Assembly (NCBI GenBank): GCA_050249455.1
Contig: JBFWQM010000125.1
Span: 1 to 15,506, forward strand
Direction: 5' to 3'
From: JBFWQM01 sp050249455
GTDB lineage: Bacteria; Pseudomonadota; Alphaproteobacteria; MPNO01; VGEU01
DNA length: 15,506 bases
A model generated the notes under the pieces. That model ran no database searches. It was not told the DNA's origin and worked only from the letters and a program-made list of their open reading frames with translations. Shown in pieces: positions 1 to 5,860 of this stretch (positions within the stretch are counted from its first letter, which is position 1; every line of letters begins with the position of its first letter). The position numbers and the translations under genes are program-made.

Positions 1-58
1 CGTAGGGGCCGCGGACCGCGGCCTCGACGTAGGTCTCGAAGCGATTTCTTCGTCGCAC
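1..58 (-). CDS. N-terminal fragment of an unidentified protein, cut by the window edge
   Basis: A minus-strand reading frame opens with GTG at 58-56 and stays open to the left edge. It encodes MRRRNRFETYVEAAVRGPY and then leaves the window. The start is supported by a strong Shine-Dalgarno-like GGGAGGG a few bases upstream (about 65-71 on the plus strand) and by two operator-like palindromes just beyond it. Nineteen residues are too few to assign a family, and I do not recognise the protein. It follows marR and the Rieske oxygenase on the same strand, so it may be the next gene of that catabolic unit, for example a partner oxygenase component or a downstream enzyme. That role is inference from position only. 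The call rests on the ribosome binding site and the open frame. Confidence 0.5.
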   Translation of the reverse strand, partial: MRRRNRFETYVEAAVRGPY

Positions 59-76
59 GTCGAGGCCCTCCCTGTG

Positions 77-113
77 ACTGTCGGACAGTATCAATCATGA
101 CAGGATACTGTCA
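77..113. promoter_or_regulatory. Tandem MarR-type palindromic operators upstream of the edge gene
   Basis: Two dyads built on the same TGTC/GACA half-sites lie side by side. ACTGTCGGACAGT at 77-89 is perfect around a central base. TGACAG-GATA-CTGTCA at 98-113 has 6-bp arms and a 4-bp spacer. A larger 9-bp inverted repeat, GACAGTATC (84-92) and GATACTGTC (104-112), links them. The dyad centres are about 22 bp apart, close to two helical turns. Size and symmetry suit a dimeric winged-helix MarR protein, and a marR gene ends 25 bp away. The sites sit between marR and the start of the edge gene at 58, so they most likely control that gene. Binding by the adjacent MarR protein is inferred. Confidence 0.55.
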
Positions 114-137
114 ACGAGGACAAAAATCGGCCGCCAA

Positions 138-614
138 TCACGGCAGCGTGCGATCGCCCAGACGATGGCGGATGCGGCGCAGCACTTCGCAGGCGAGCTC
201 GAGCTCGGCGGCGCTGATGCCCTCCGACGTCTTCCTGGCCCAGGCGATGCGCAATTCATTGGCCTTCCTGATCGTCGCCCACCCCTTGGGGGTCATCACC
301 ACCAGCTTGGCGCGCCGATGGTTCGGGTTCTCGACGAGGCTGACCAGGCCTTCGCTGCACAGGACGTTCACCGTGCGCTGCACGCTCTGCCGCTGCAGGC
401 CCATGGCGCGCGCGATGTCCGATACGGTGGCCTTGTCGTTGCGGATCGCCCCCATGACCTGCCAGTGCGCGCTGGTCAGGTTGATGCCCTTGACCAGCCG
501 GTCGCCCGCCGTCAGCAGTCGGCCGTTCAACCTGAAGACCTCGAGCACGAGCTCAGTGTAGGTACGGCTGGCGCGATTATCCTGTAGCGCCGTGTCTGGA
601 GACCGCTTGTTCAT
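138..614 (-). CDS. MarR family winged-helix transcriptional regulator
   Basis: A 158-residue protein, typical MarR length. After a polar N-terminus of about 20 residues comes a helical dimerisation segment (about 20-45). The DNA-binding region follows, with LTSAHWQVMGAI (about 46-57) and the recognition helix region VSDIARAMGLQRQSVQRTVNVL (about 64-85). The wing is LVSLVENPNHRRAKLVVMTPKG (about 90-111), carrying the usual NPxHRRAKLV-type signature. The C-terminal helices (about 112-155) complete the dimer interface. Start at 614 gives a full-length protein; no strong ribosome binding site is visible. The gene begins 55 bp after the Rieske oxygenase stop on the same strand, suggesting co-transcription. 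MarR proteins commonly repress catabolic or efflux genes and are released by phenolic ligands; the ligand here is unknown. The palindromes at 77-113 are candidate targets. Confidence 0.9.
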   Translation of the reverse strand: MNKRSPDTALQDNRASRTYTELVLEVFRLNGRLLTAGDRLVKGINLTSAHWQVMGAIRNDKATVSDIARAMGLQRQSVQRTVNVLCSEGLVSLVENPNHRRAKLVVMTPKGWATIRKANELRIAWARKTSEGISAAELELACEVLRRIRHRLGDRTLP

Positions 615-669
615 GGGTCATTTCTAGACACACCGGTCGGGTGCTTCAACCGTCCGCGCCGGCTGCGGC

Positions 670-1905
670 CTACTCCGCCGCCTGCGCCGACGGGACGATC
701 ACCGTGTTCCAGGCGTGGGTCTCGATCGCCCGGTTGGCCGCTTCGTCGCGCACGATGTTGGGCGGGTCGTCGCCGCGCACCATCGCCGCCAAGCCGTCGC
801 GCAGCGCCTTGCGCAGCATGACGACGCCGCGGTCGGACAGCGCCAGGTTCTCCAGCGCGTGGACCGCGATGGCGCGCTGGCCCTCCTGCGCCTCCATGTC
901 GTCGGGCTTGCGCTGCTTGTCGGCATAGGGCCGGTCGCGCAGGTTGCCGGGCCGGATGCTGGTCACCGTGTCGGTGCCGGGCTTCCAATCCGCCACCGGC
1001 CGGCCGTCGCGCTTGGGCCAGGCGACCAGGCTGAGGCCGCGCAGATGGGTGTCGTCGACCGGCACACACCATGACAGCTCGGTCGCCTTCTCCTTCACCT
1101 TGGGCTTGTCGCCCTGCTCGTGGATCGAGGCGACCAGATAGATGTTGGGCAGCACCGCCTCGACATAACGCTCCAGCCGGTTGCCGTTCGGCAGGTTGCG
1201 GAACATGCGGTAGCGCACCCCCAGCTGCGTCTTCTCGAAGCCGATGTCGGGAATGTCCGCGGAGGTCACTGCGCTGCCGAACTGGTCGCCGGAGATCTTC
1301 GCGTGCAGCATCAGCAGGTGGTAGGCATCGACCACGTTCTCGAAATGCTGCAGCCAGTTGCAGTCGCGCACGAAGCCGATCGAGTGGTCGTCCCACAGCC
1401 GCATGGCGCGGATCTCGACGTCGTCGCGGCCGCGGCCGTCGATCACGTCGTACATCGGGAACAGCGGCTGCTTCTCCGGCGGCCCCATGTAGACGAAGAT
1501 CATCCCGGCATAGTCGTGCACCGGGTAGCCGGGCTGCCAGACGTCCATCCGCTCGGCGTAGCCCGGCTGCTCGCACGGCATCTCGACGCACTTGCCGTCG
1601 GCGCGGTACAGCCAGCCGTGGTAGCAGCAGCGGATGCCGCCCTGCTCGACGCGGCCGTATTCCAGCGACGTGCCGCGGTGGGCGCAGTGGGCGTCGAGCA
1701 CGCCGATCCGGCCCGCGCCGTCGCGGAACGCGACCAGGTCCTCGCCCAGGATGCGCACCTTCTTCGGCAGGCCGTCGTCGAGGTCGGCGGCGAGCAGCAG
1801 CGGCTGCCAGTAGCGCCGCATCATCTCGCCCATCGGGGTGCCGGGGCCGACATGGGTCAGCGCGGCATCTTCCTGCGGGATCGTGCGCCCGTAGCCGGAT
1901 TTCAT
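670..1905 (-). CDS. Rieske (2Fe-2S) aromatic ring-hydroxylating oxygenase, alpha subunit
   Basis: A 411-residue oxygenase component resembling phthalate 4,5-dioxygenase and VanA-type enzymes. The N-terminus has the family-typical VGPGTPMGEMMRRYWQP (about 19-35). The Rieske ligands are visible as C74-x-H76 and C93-x-x-H96. The catalytic domain carries N190-x-x-D193-x-x-H196-x4-H201, the bridging aspartate and two histidines that bind mononuclear iron; the third, acidic ligand was not assigned. The reaction is probably hydroxylation or O-demethylation of an aromatic acid, with electrons from a separate reductase that is not in this window. The frame is open further upstream, but ATG at 1905 is preferred: GGGAG lies about 8 bases before it, and an earlier start would run through the operator region. 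It is divergent from the LysR gene and upstream of marR. The substrate cannot be read from the sequence. Confidence 0.92.
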   Translation of the reverse strand: MKSGYGRTIPQEDAALTHVGPGTPMGEMMRRYWQPLLLAADLDDGLPKKVRILGEDLVAFRDGAGRIGVLDAHCAHRGTSLEYGRVEQGGIRCCYHGWLYRADGKCVEMPCEQPGYAERMDVWQPGYPVHDYAGMIFVYMGPPEKQPLFPMYDVIDGRGRDDVEIRAMRLWDDHSIGFVRDCNWLQHFENVVDAYHLLMLHAKISGDQFGSAVTSADIPDIGFEKTQLGVRYRMFRNLPNGNRLERYVEAVLPNIYLVASIHEQGDKPKVKEKATELSWCVPVDDTHLRGLSLVAWPKRDGRPVADWKPGTDTVTSIRPGNLRDRPYADKQRKPDDMEAQEGQRAIAVHALENLALSDRGVVMLRKALRDGLAAMVRGDDPPNIVRDEAANRAIETHAWNTVIVPSAQAAE

Positions 1906-1963
1906 CGCGGTGTCTCCCGTTCGGTGAGCGGTCTCGCCTTCCCTGCCTTCACGATATGGGCGA

Positions 1964-1995
1964 CAATTGCGCAACGCGATTGGGCAATTGCGCAA
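1964..1995. promoter_or_regulatory. Duplicated 11-bp operator between the divergent oxygenase and LysR genes
   Basis: CAATTGCGCAA occurs twice, at 1964-1974 and 1985-1995, with a centre-to-centre distance of exactly 21 bp (two helical turns). Each copy contains the perfect palindrome TTGCGCAA. ATTGGGCAAT (1979-1988) forms another dyad between them. The sites lie in the 105-bp shared promoter region, 16-47 bases before the LysR start and 59-90 bases before the oxygenase start. LysR regulators usually bind such phased repeats, activating the divergent target and repressing themselves. The repeats are observed; the regulator assignment is inferred. Confidence 0.65.
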
Positions 1996-2010
1996 CCGGA
2001 TGCTTGGTTA

Positions 2011-2949
2011 ATGCAACAGGGCTTCGACTGGGACGACCTCCGCCATTTCCTGGCGGTGGCGCGCGCCGGCAGCCTGGCCGCCGCGGCGCGGGCGCTGCGG
2101 GTCAACCGCTCCACCGTGTTCCGCCGCATCGGCGCGTTCGAGACCGCGCTCGGCGTGCGGCTGTTCGAGCGCACTGGCGACGGCTTCGTGCCGACCGAGG
2201 CGGGCGAGGAGATGCGCGAGATCGCCGAGCGGGTGGAGGACGAGCTCGCCGCGATGGTCCGCGGCGTCGCCGGGCGCGACCAGCGGCTGACCGGCACGGT
2301 GCGGGTGGCGACAACCGATTCCATCGCGTTCGGCCTGCTGCCGCCGCACCTCGCGCGCTTCCATGCCGCGCACCCCGGCATCCGGGTCGAACTGGTGGCG
2401 ACCCCGCGCCTCCTCACCTTCACCCGCCGCGAGGCCGACGTCGCGTTCATGGCGGTGCGCAACCCGGACGGGCCGTTCGTCGGCCGGCGGCTGTGCGGCA
2501 TGGCGGTCGCGATCTACGGCTCCGCCGCCTATCTCGCGACGCATCCGCGGCCGCGCGATATCGACGATCTCAGCCGCCACGCCATCGTCGCCAGCGACGA
2601 CAGCCTGGCCCATTTCCCGATCACCCGTTGGCTGAAGGAGAACGTTGCCGACGCGGCCGTGACCTACCGCACCAACAGCTTGCTGATGCAGCTCGCCGCG
2701 GTGCGCGCCGGGGTGGGCCTCGCCTACCTGCCGTGCCTGCTGGCCGACACGGTGCCGGGCTTGGTACCGGTGTTCCCGTCCGACGTCGACATCGGAGTCG
2801 ACCTGTGGGTCTGCACCCACGCCGACCTGCGCCGCACCGGGCGGGTGCGCGCGTTCATCGACTTCATGGCCGGCTCGATCCAGGCCGACAGCGCCTTCCT
2901 GGAAGGCCGCGGCCCGCGGCGGGTGGTCGGCATCGACGCGGCGGCCTAG
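2011..2949 (+). CDS. LysR family transcriptional regulator
   Basis: A 312-residue protein of normal LysR length. The winged helix-turn-helix covers about residues 5-65: WDDLRHFLAVARAGSLAAAARALRVNRSTVFRRI is followed by LGVRLFERTGDGFVPTEAG. A linker helix follows, then the periplasmic-binding-protein-like effector domain (about 95-295), starting at GTVRVATTD and containing LPPHLARFHAAHPGIRVEL and the late VRAGVGLAYLPCLLAD. ATG at 2011 is chosen because the helix-turn-helix begins directly after it and the operator repeats end 15 bases before it; the open frame upstream has no better start. The gene is transcribed away from the Rieske oxygenase, its probable target. It ends tail-to-tail with the permease, sharing CTAG at 2946-2949 as the stop on each strand. 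The effector is unknown, perhaps the oxygenase substrate. Confidence 0.92.
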   Translation: MQQGFDWDDLRHFLAVARAGSLAAAARALRVNRSTVFRRIGAFETALGVRLFERTGDGFVPTEAGEEMREIAERVEDELAAMVRGVAGRDQRLTGTVRVATTDSIAFGLLPPHLARFHAAHPGIRVELVATPRLLTFTRREADVAFMAVRNPDGPFVGRRLCGMAVAIYGSAAYLATHPRPRDIDDLSRHAIVASDDSLAHFPITRWLKENVADAAVTYRTNSLLMQLAAVRAGVGLAYLPCLLADTVPGLVPVFPSDVDIGVDLWVCTHADLRRTGRVRAFIDFMAGSIQADSAFLEGRGPRRVVGIDAAA

Positions 2950-4181
2950 GCCCAGCGCATCCAGCCGCCGAGGCCGAGCCAGGCGACCGCGATCGCCAGC
3001 GAGACGATCGTCATGGGAATCCCGGCGCGGGCGAAGTCGCCGAAGGTCAGGCGCACCCCGGCCTGCGCCGCGCGCTCGGCCACGATCAGGTTGGCGATCG
3101 AGCCGACGATCAGGAAGTTGCCGGCGAGCGTGGAGAGGAGCGCGAGGCCGTACAGCGCGCCCGCGTCCGGCTGCGGCCACACCGCCATCAGCAGGATCAC
3201 CGCCGGCACGTTGCCGATGGTGTTCGACATCACCAGCGCCAGCGGCGCCAGCACCGCCAGCCGGTCGGGCAGGACGCCGCGCGCCTCCAGCCACACCAGC
3301 GCGTCGCGCGCGATGCCGGTGTCGGCGAAGCTCGCGGTGACCGCGAACAGGCAGGCGAACAGCAGCAGCAGGTGCCAGTCCACCGCCCCCAGCACTTCGC
3401 GGCTGGCCAGCCGCCGGCTCGCGAGCAGCGCGGCGGCAACCGCCAGCGCGCCGATCTCGCGCGGCAGCGGCGTCGCGAATAGCGCGATCATCGCCACCGT
3501 CGCGACGACAGCCTTCATCGTCTGGCCGCGGTCCACCGCCGGCGCGGCGCCCACTTCTGCCGGAAGGTATTGAATCGCCGCCAGCTCGCGTCGCCACATC
3601 ACGCGCACCGCGACGTAGACGACGACCAGCGCGGCGAGCGCCGGCAGGCCGCACACCAGCAGGAAATGCCAGAAGTCGAGCCGGCCGACCTGGCCGATCA
3701 GGATGTTCTGCGGGTTGCCGATGATGGTCGCGGCAGACCCGGCATTGGCGGCGCCGACCAGCGCCATCAGGTAGGGCCGCGGATCACGCCCGCGGCCAGC
3801 GATGCCGGCGATCAGCAGCGGCGTCATCGCATAGACCACGATGTCGTTGGCGAGCACCGCCGACAGCCCGCCCGCCACCGCCACCGTCATCGCCAGCAGT
3901 CCGGACGGCCCGGCGGTCGCGGTGGTGATGGCGCGCGCGCACAGGTCGTAGAACCCGGCGGCGGCGAACTGCGCCGACAGGATCATCAGCGCGAACAGCA
4001 ACATGATGGTCGGCGCGTCGATCGCCGCGGCGAACCCCGCGATGTCGAGCGCGCCCGACGCCAGCAGCACCGCCAGCGCCATCAGCGCGATGCCGGTGCG
4101 GTCGACCCTGAGCCCCGGCACCCGCCCCAGCGCCATGCCGAGATAGGTCGCGGCGAACACCGCGACGACCAGGGTGGTCAT
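2946..4181 (-). CDS. SLC13/ArsB-like ion transporter permease
   Basis: A 411-residue integral membrane protein of the ion transporter superfamily, with about 10-12 hydrophobic segments in two inverted halves. The first half holds GGLSAVLANDIVVYAMTPLL and the hairpin motif ANAGSAATIIGNPQNILIG. The second half repeats the pattern as SNTIGNVPAVILLMAVWP and LAGNFLIVGSIANLIVAE. These paired SN/ND and GNxxN elements form the substrate and sodium site in SLC13 (DASS), ArsB and YbiR-type proteins. A central loop rich in charged residues (about 180-210) separates the halves. The likely cargo is an inorganic or organic anion, possibly with Na+ or H+; arsenite or dicarboxylate cannot be distinguished here. 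No arsR or other ars gene is nearby. Start at 4181 gives a first helix directly after MTTLVVAVFAATYLG. It overlaps the LysR stop by 4 bp. Confidence 0.85.
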   Translation of the reverse strand: MTTLVVAVFAATYLGMALGRVPGLRVDRTGIALMALAVLLASGALDIAGFAAAIDAPTIMLLFALMILSAQFAAAGFYDLCARAITTATAGPSGLLAMTVAVAGGLSAVLANDIVVYAMTPLLIAGIAGRGRDPRPYLMALVGAANAGSAATIIGNPQNILIGQVGRLDFWHFLLVCGLPALAALVVVYVAVRVMWRRELAAIQYLPAEVGAAPAVDRGQTMKAVVATVAMIALFATPLPREIGALAVAAALLASRRLASREVLGAVDWHLLLLFACLFAVTASFADTGIARDALVWLEARGVLPDRLAVLAPLALVMSNTIGNVPAVILLMAVWPQPDAGALYGLALLSTLAGNFLIVGSIANLIVAERAAQAGVRLTFGDFARAGIPMTIVSLAIAVAWLGLGGWMRWA

Positions 4182-4229
4182 CAGGGTGCGGTCCGTCCGC
4201 GATTTGCAGGCCGGAGAGGCCGGCGGCCA

Positions 4230-4341
4230 CCCACCTCACCCGCTCGCTCCGCGCGCACCCTCTCCTCCCAAACTGGGAGGAGAGGGTTTCCTGGTCTCCC
4301 TCTCCTCCCGGTTTGGGAGGAGAGGGTCGGGGTGAGGTGGG
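4230..4341. repeat. Composite REP-like palindromic element with two nested hairpins
   Basis: A 112-bp imperfect inverted repeat fills the gap between the permease and methyltransferase genes. The outer arms are CCCACCTCACCC (4230-4241) and GGGTGAGGTGGG (4330-4341). Inside are two near-identical hairpins, each with a 12-bp perfect stem CCCTCTCCTCCC/GGGAGGAGAGGG, at 4258-4286 (loop AAACT) and 4298-4326 (loop GGTTT). The loops are near reverse complements, so the whole element is mirror-like. It resembles the G/C-rich intergenic repeats scattered in alphaproteobacterial genomes. It could also act as a transcription terminator or mRNA stabiliser, although no T-run follows either hairpin. Confidence 0.75.
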
Positions 4342-4383
4342 CGGCCTCGCCCTCGGGCCGAACGCGACTTCCCGCCGCCGCCA

Positions 4384-5004
4384 TCACCCCGGCTTCCGCG
4401 CCACGATGTGGAAGATGTGCCAGTGCTTGGGATGATGGCCGCGCGGGGTGACGGAGTCGTCCTCTTCCTCGCGGAAATGCTCGACCGCGAGGCCGGCGAG
4501 GCACGCCTCGGCCTCTGGGCGGGTGTGGAAGGTGATCGACGGGTTGCCGGCCCAGCTGTCCTTCTCGCCGTAGAGCTGGCCGGCAAAGCGGCCGCCCGGC
4601 CTCAGCGAGTCCAGGATGCGCCGCCACAGCGCCGGGAAGTCGGCGGGCGGGCACAGCGGCAAGGCGAAGCTGGAGTTGACCAGGTCGCAGGCCGGCCACG
4701 CCGCCGCCTCGAACCGCGCGACCAGGGTTTCGAGCCGCGCGCCCGCCGGCAGGTCGGGCCGCGCCCGGAGCCCCTCGATCGCCGCCGGCTCGGCGTCGAT
4801 CGCCAGCACCCGCCAGCCGCGGCGCAGGATCTCGATGGTGTCGCGCCCGTTGCCGCTGCCGAGATCGACCGCGAACCGCCCGGCGGCGGGCGTGCCCTCG
4901 GCGTCGAAGCGGTCGAGCGCGAACATCAGGGTCGGCCGCGGCGGCCGCTCGCCGGTCACCTGGTAGTAGCGCCGCCAGGTATCGTCGCCCTCGTTCTCAA
5001 CCAT
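4384..5004 (-). CDS. Class I SAM-dependent methyltransferase
   Basis: A 206-residue Rossmann-fold methyltransferase. Motif I, the SAM-binding glycine loop, is FAVDLGSGNGRDT (about 44-56). Motif II, with the acidic residue that binds the ribose, is VLAIDAEPAAI (about 66-76). The motif IV region is CDLVNSSFALPLCP, and the LRPGGRFAGQLYG stretch (about 144-156) is the usual post-motif strand. The layout is closest to small-molecule methyltransferases of the TehB/thiopurine type, but the substrate is not evident. The short N-terminal part (about 1-30, WRRYYQVTGERPPRPTL) may cap the active site. ATG at 5004 precedes a coherent N-terminus. The gene lies between the palindromic repeat and the divergent thiamine-enzyme gene, 89 bp from its start, with no clear functional partner. 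Confidence 0.85.
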   Translation of the reverse strand: MVENEGDDTWRRYYQVTGERPPRPTLMFALDRFDAEGTPAAGRFAVDLGSGNGRDTIEILRRGWRVLAIDAEPAAIEGLRARPDLPAGARLETLVARFEAAAWPACDLVNSSFALPLCPPADFPALWRRILDSLRPGGRFAGQLYGEKDSWAGNPSITFHTRPEAEACLAGLAVEHFREEEDDSVTPRGHHPKHWHIFHIVARKPG

Positions 5005-5056
5005 CCGCCACCCCTCCGCGCCCTTGATGATACCGCCCGCGGCCCGGCGTCAACGG

Positions 5057-5085
5057 TTGCGGCCGGCGCGGTGCGGCGATATGAC
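5057..5085 (+). promoter_or_regulatory. Possible sigma-70-like promoter for a leaderless transcript
   Basis: TTGCGG (5057-5062) and TATGAC (5080-5085) are separated by 17 bases, a reasonable -35/-10 pair. Transcription would begin about 7 bases further on, near 5092, almost on the ATG at 5094. No Shine-Dalgarno sequence precedes that ATG, so a leaderless mRNA would explain both facts. This is a pattern match in GC-rich DNA and could be chance. Confidence 0.3.
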
Positions 5086-5093
5086 CATCGCCC

Positions 5094-5741
5094 ATGTCCG
5101 ACGCGCAACAACAGGTCGCCCTGCGCATCGCCGACGCGGTGGCGGGCTGCGGCATCCGGCTGGTGGCGAGCCTGCCGGACGGCTGGATCGCGCCGCTGAT
5201 CCGCACGTTCGAGGACGATGCGCGGTTCCTGCACGTGCCGGTCAACCGCGAGGAGTCGGCGATTGGGCTGTGCTCGGGCGCGTTCTTCGGCGGCGTCGGG
5301 GCGCTGGCGCTGATGGGGGCGTCGGGGCTGATGACCTGCGTCTATGCGCTGACCAAGATCAACTACACCTACCAGGTGCCGTGCCTGATCTTCGTCACCA
5401 TGCGCGGCGCGTTGGGCGACCACGCCAAGTTCCACGTCTCCAACGGGCTCTATCTAGAGCCGCTGATGGACGCNNNNNNNNNNNNNNNNNNNNNNNNNNN
5501 NNNNNNNNNNNNNNNNNNNNNNNNNNNNNNNNNNNNNNNNNNNNNNNNNNNNNNNNNNNNNNNNNNNNNNNNNTTCGAGGAGGCGGTGCGGGCACCCGGC
5601 CACGCCTTCGTCGTGCTGGAGGTCGAGCCGCTGGGCGCCACCCTGCCCGCCCCGCCGATGGACGGGCCGGAGCTCAAGTTCCGCTTCGGCCGCCGCCTGG
5701 AGGCGACCTACGGGGTGCGGTTGTTCGACCCGCTGGCCTGA
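5094..5741 (+). CDS. Thiamine-diphosphate-dependent decarboxylase-like protein, interrupted by an assembly gap
   Basis: The first 126 residues (5094-5473) are the PYR domain of a sulfopyruvate/phosphonopyruvate-decarboxylase-like enzyme. GIRLVASLPDGW (about 20-31) opens it. VNREESAIGLCSGAFFGG (about 50-67) holds the glutamate that would activate the thiamine ring, and LMGASGLMTCVYAL and FVTMRGALGD follow. A run of 100 Ns then interrupts the gene. The 55 residues after it (5574-5738) include APGHAFVVLEVEP, which looks like the closing strand of a thiamine PP domain rather than the end of a PYR domain. The gap therefore probably hides the end of the PYR domain and most of a PP domain, either fused or as a second subunit gene, as in ComD/ComE. 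The continuous frame across the Ns is only a product of the gap length. The substrate is probably a 2-oxo acid; the exact reaction is unknown. Confidence 0.7.
   Translation: MSDAQQQVALRIADAVAGCGIRLVASLPDGWIAPLIRTFEDDARFLHVPVNREESAIGLCSGAFFGGVGALALMGASGLMTCVYALTKINYTYQVPCLIFVTMRGALGDHAKFHVSNGLYLEPLMDXXXXXXXXXXXXXXXXXXXXXXXXXXXXXXXXXXFEEAVRAPGHAFVVLEVEPLGATLPAPPMDGPELKFRFGRRLEATYGVRLFDPLA
5474..5573. other. Assembly gap of 100 Ns
   Basis: Exactly 100 consecutive Ns. This round number is the usual placeholder for a scaffold join of unknown length, so the true distance between the flanks is not known. Coordinates to the right are relative only. Confidence 0.97.
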
Positions 5742-5745
5742 AGGA

Positions 5746-5770
5746 CCGCCCGACGTGCCATCTCGGGCGG
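5746..5770 (+). terminator. Hairpin just after the thiamine-enzyme stop codon
   Basis: CCGCCCGA (5746-5753) pairs perfectly with TCGGGCGG (5763-5770) across a 9-base loop, starting 4 bases after the TGA at 5739-5741. The 8-bp, mostly G:C stem suits a terminator. The T-tract of a classical intrinsic terminator is missing, so the function is probable rather than certain. Confidence 0.45.
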
Positions 5771-5860
5771 CGGAATGCCTCAAGTCGAGGTCGCGCACCG
5801 ACACACTCCTGCTAGACTTCGCCGGCACAGTTCCTTGCCGCCTGGAGTCCTCCGTCCCGC

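Noticed and set aside
2004..2011. TTGGTTAA, a 7-of-8 match to the CtrA-like octamer on the minus strand
   Set aside because: Imperfect match that overlaps the LysR start codon; not convincing next to the two perfect sites.
1071..3482. Long plus-strand reading frame of about 800 codons
   Set aside because: It runs antisense to the Rieske gene and out of frame through LysR. Its arginine-rich composition is typical of shadow frames in GC-rich DNA and it has no recognisable domain.
4258..4326. CRISPR-like reading of the two identical hairpins
   Set aside because: There are only two units, no regular spacers and no cas genes; the nested inverted-repeat structure fits a REP-like element.
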